Assembly: GCA_023489135.1 (NCBI GenBank)
Contig: JAMDCE010000690.1
Span: 1 to 7,137, forward strand
Length of the DNA stretch: 7,137 bases
From: Chloroflexota bacterium
Lineage (GTDB): Bacteria; Chloroflexota; Chloroflexia; JAMDCE01
Reading direction: 5' to 3'
Shown here: piece after piece, positions 5,613 through 7,137 of the stretch
Numbering within the stretch: the stretch's first letter is position 1
Layout: each line of letters starts with the position of its first letter
Notes under the pieces: generated by a model
Seen by the model: only the letters and a program-made list of their open reading frames with translations
What the model was told of the DNA's origin: nothing
Database searches by the model: none
Made by a program: the position numbers and the translations under genes

Positions 5613-6863
5613 CTAATCCCCATATGGCGCGTAAATGTCCTCATCTACAATAGCAATTCCATAGATCTCGATGAGCATCTGTTTGACGTGGAGACCAGTC
5701 TGTCCCACGGAAAGCCAGGCTGGACCGTTCCCGTGCCAGAACTCGTGGGCCACCTCCAAGACCTGATCCATGTCCCGGCAGTCTTTGTGATAGGCCGTGA
5801 TAGTGGCGACATTATCCACACTTGCACCCAGGAAACTCAGGAGTTGTCTCATCTCATAGAGGGCAAATCTGGCCTGAGGCTTTATGCCGGGTATATCCAG
5901 TTCCCCACTAGGATCATTGATGGTGTCTTTCGGATCGCGCATCACCTGCCCGGCGATGAAAACATACCGACCCGCCTTTACCGCCGGCCAGATGATATCC
6001 AGGGGATACTTGAAACAGTAGGGAATCCACTTGCCCAGCGGGATCTGTTTCTTGTCACCCAGAACGGCGTAGGCATGGTATTGACCAAGGAGGTCCGGAT
6101 GGAACGTGCCGATCTGCGTGATGGAAGTGCCAGCGTACCTCTCTCCTTCTCTGGGTCCGGCTATCGGGTCCTTAATCATGAAATCGTGGGTAGCCACGAA
6201 CATGGTATCTTGTGCCCTCTGATCTCTGCAGTAGAGCATGATGTCGGCTATGTTTTCGGATGATCCACCAGCTTCCTTCACACATTCCACCATCTTCTTC
6301 ATGGCAAAACGAGACTGGGATAGTAAATCGCCAGGGGCAACCACCTTTCCCTTCTCATCCATACCAGTCATCTGACCTATGAACACCAAGTCATTGGCCA
6401 CTTTGCAGGGCACTGCGACATCCCAAGGTCCTTTCCCATACCACTCTAGTCCAGGATTAATATCCTTCTTCTGACCACCAACGACCGCGGTACCATTGAA
6501 GGCTACTTGGATCGCTTTCTTGTATAGCCCTGTCGTAGCAACCGTACCCCAGGTAGGCTTGCTGCCCTTGAAGAACTCCTTGCCGACTTCCAAAACAGGC
6601 TCAATGAAGCGAGAATCTGTCACATAGCACCAGACCTCACACACATCGTCCATCGTCCCGCCAGCCGCTACCACACTCTCGTTAAACTTCGTCAAAGCAT
6701 AGCGCGCCTGCTCCTGAACGTTCCCCAAGCCAACAATATTGTCATCAGCATCCAAGGGTAGTTGACCTCCGACGAATATCAGATCATCTACCCTCTTCGC
6801 TGCACATCCCACATTACGAGGCCATTTCGTAAATGGATTGACCTGCCTGCTTCGGATAGCCAC
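5613..6863 (-). CDS. Triple RidA-domain protein (three fused YjgF/YER057c/UK114 modules)
   Basis: This 416-residue protein contains three consecutive RidA-like modules, about 13-128, 145-268 and 283-406. Each repeats the family pattern: LIFVGGQLPLD, LVFIGQMTGMD and YVFIAGQVMRD for the early strand, then QARYAL, QSRFAM and QARFAL opening a helix that ends in AGGT, AGGS and LGAS, then a C-terminal strand ending GTAV, AYAV and GIAI. Typical RidA proteins are about 130 residues, cytoplasmic, and form homotrimers that hydrolyse reactive enamines/imines. By eye, the residue aligned with catalytic Arg105 of E. coli RidA is Trp105, Ala244 and Trp383, and the one aligned with Glu120 is Ala121, Gln261 and Glu399. 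This argues against ordinary deaminase activity and resembles the arginine-free Rid subgroups. The GTG start at 6861-6863 is supported by AAGGAGGT 8 bases upstream. It is the first gene of the operon. Confidence 0.92.
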   Translation of the reverse strand: MAIRSRQVNPFTKWPRNVGCAAKRVDDLIFVGGQLPLDADDNIVGLGNVQEQARYALTKFNESVVAAGGTMDDVCEVWCYVTDSRFIEPVLEVGKEFFKGSKPTWGTVATTGLYKKAIQVAFNGTAVVGGQKKDINPGLEWYGKGPWDVAVPCKVANDLVFIGQMTGMDEKGKVVAPGDLLSQSRFAMKKMVECVKEAGGSSENIADIMLYCRDQRAQDTMFVATHDFMIKDPIAGPREGERYAGTSITQIGTFHPDLLGQYHAYAVLGDKKQIPLGKWIPYCFKYPLDIIWPAVKAGRYVFIAGQVMRDPKDTINDPSGELDIPGIKPQARFALYEMRQLLSFLGASVDNVATITAYHKDCRDMDQVLEVAHEFWHGNGPAWLSVGQTGLHVKQMLIEIYGIAIVDEDIYAPYGD

Positions 6864-6871
6864 GCTTCTGT

Positions 6872-6879
6872 ACCTCCTT
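6872..6879 (-). promoter_or_regulatory. Strong RBS that fixes the GTG start of the RidA gene
   Basis: AAGGAGGT on the minus strand is followed by 8 bases and the GTG at 6861-6863. No in-frame ATG lies near the protein's start, so this RBS decides the start codon. Confidence 0.85.
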
Positions 6880-7046
6880 CTCTATTTTTCGTTGGACTGA
6901 ATACACACGGACTTTCTCCTTCGCTTACACTTTTCTGCAAGAGGTTGCGCTTTACCATAGGCACCGTCTCCTCACTCAGCTAATTGCCAGAGAACGCTTC
7001 TTCTCTCCCTTGCCCATTTCTCTAGAAGGAGAAGCTGATTGAGAAA

Positions 7047-7079
7047 GGGCTCCAATGCCCTTAGATCTGGGCTCCGATG
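7047..7079. repeat. Two 11-base direct repeats 22 bases apart
   Basis: GGGCTCCAATG at 7047-7057 and GGGCTCCGATG at 7069-7079 differ at one position. Their starts are 22 bases apart, close to two turns of the helix, as expected for tandem regulator sites on one face of DNA. They lie about 185 to 215 bases upstream of the first gene. A regulator-binding role is inference. Confidence 0.4.
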
Positions 7080-7137
7080 GCAATACCAATATTCAATTCG
7101 AAGTATCGCTCACCGGGCCCCGCTATGTGCGGCCTGG

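Larger units (their letters stand above)
6864..7137 (-). promoter_or_regulatory. Upstream region of the operon, promoter region expected
   Basis: No gene is recognised in these 274 bases. The operon promoter should lie here or beyond the window. The best -10-like sequence is TATGGT at 6954-6959 (four of six matches), with only a poor -35 (TTAGCT, 18 bases away), giving a leader of about 85 bases; this is weak. A hairpin with 6-bp arms, AAGGGC and GCCCTT (7045-7062), and two similar 11-base direct repeats (7047-7079) lie further upstream. Confidence 0.4.

Noticed and set aside
5412..6263. Plus-strand open frame of 283 codons opposite the RidA gene
   Set aside because: It is the antisense of a strongly supported gene, has no good RBS, and its product resembles no family.

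Overview
All five convincing genes in this window lie on the minus strand and read as one transcription unit from right to left. In that order they are: a protein made of three fused RidA-type modules (6863 to 5613), an RbsC-type sugar-family ABC permease (about 5329 to 4385), a TorT/RbsB-type periplasmic binding protein with a Tat-like signal (3984 to 2671), an RbsA-type double ATPase (about 2576 to 1026), and a metal-dependent cyclase/hydrolase of the kynurenine-formamidase superfamily (890 to 108). Transposases, phage genes, CRISPR arrays, tRNAs and rRNAs were looked for by eye and not found.

The organism is probably a bacterium of the Chloroflexota or a relative. This is an inference from the binding protein: a long charged N-terminus, a twin-arginine-like hydrophobic signal and a Thr/Ala/Pro-rich tether are common in binding proteins of that phylum. 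The GC content looks slightly above one half, starts are ATG or GTG, and ribosome binding sites are strong AAGGAGG-type sequences. None of this fixes the lineage.

Layout: 1-107 is a short downstream flank whose first 42 bases are an exact inverted copy of part of the ATPase gene, which suggests a chimeric contig end or a rearrangement breakpoint. 108-890 is the cyclase, 891-1025 a spacer with its RBS, 1026-2576 the ATPase, 2577-2670 a spacer with a perfect 10-bp hairpin, and 2671-3984 the binding protein. 3985-4384 is a 400-base spacer with several possible RNA structures, a weak promoter candidate, an orphan Shine-Dalgarno sequence and a 39-codon reading frame. 4385-5329 is the permease, 5330-5612 a second structured spacer, 5613-6863 the triple RidA protein, and 6864-7137 the upstream region with a strong RBS and a pair of direct repeats.

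Working model (inference): the binding protein, permease and ATPase form a complete importer of the carbohydrate-uptake CUT2 class, while the cyclase-family hydrolase and the triple RidA protein process the imported compound. RidA and cyclase-family enzymes often act on enamines/imines and on cyclic or formylated amides, so a nitrogen-containing small molecule is a reasonable guess, but no residue here identifies the substrate. The most unusual component is the triple RidA protein. It looks like a covalent version of the normal RidA homotrimer, and in all three modules the residue aligned with the catalytic arginine of RidA deaminases is something else.
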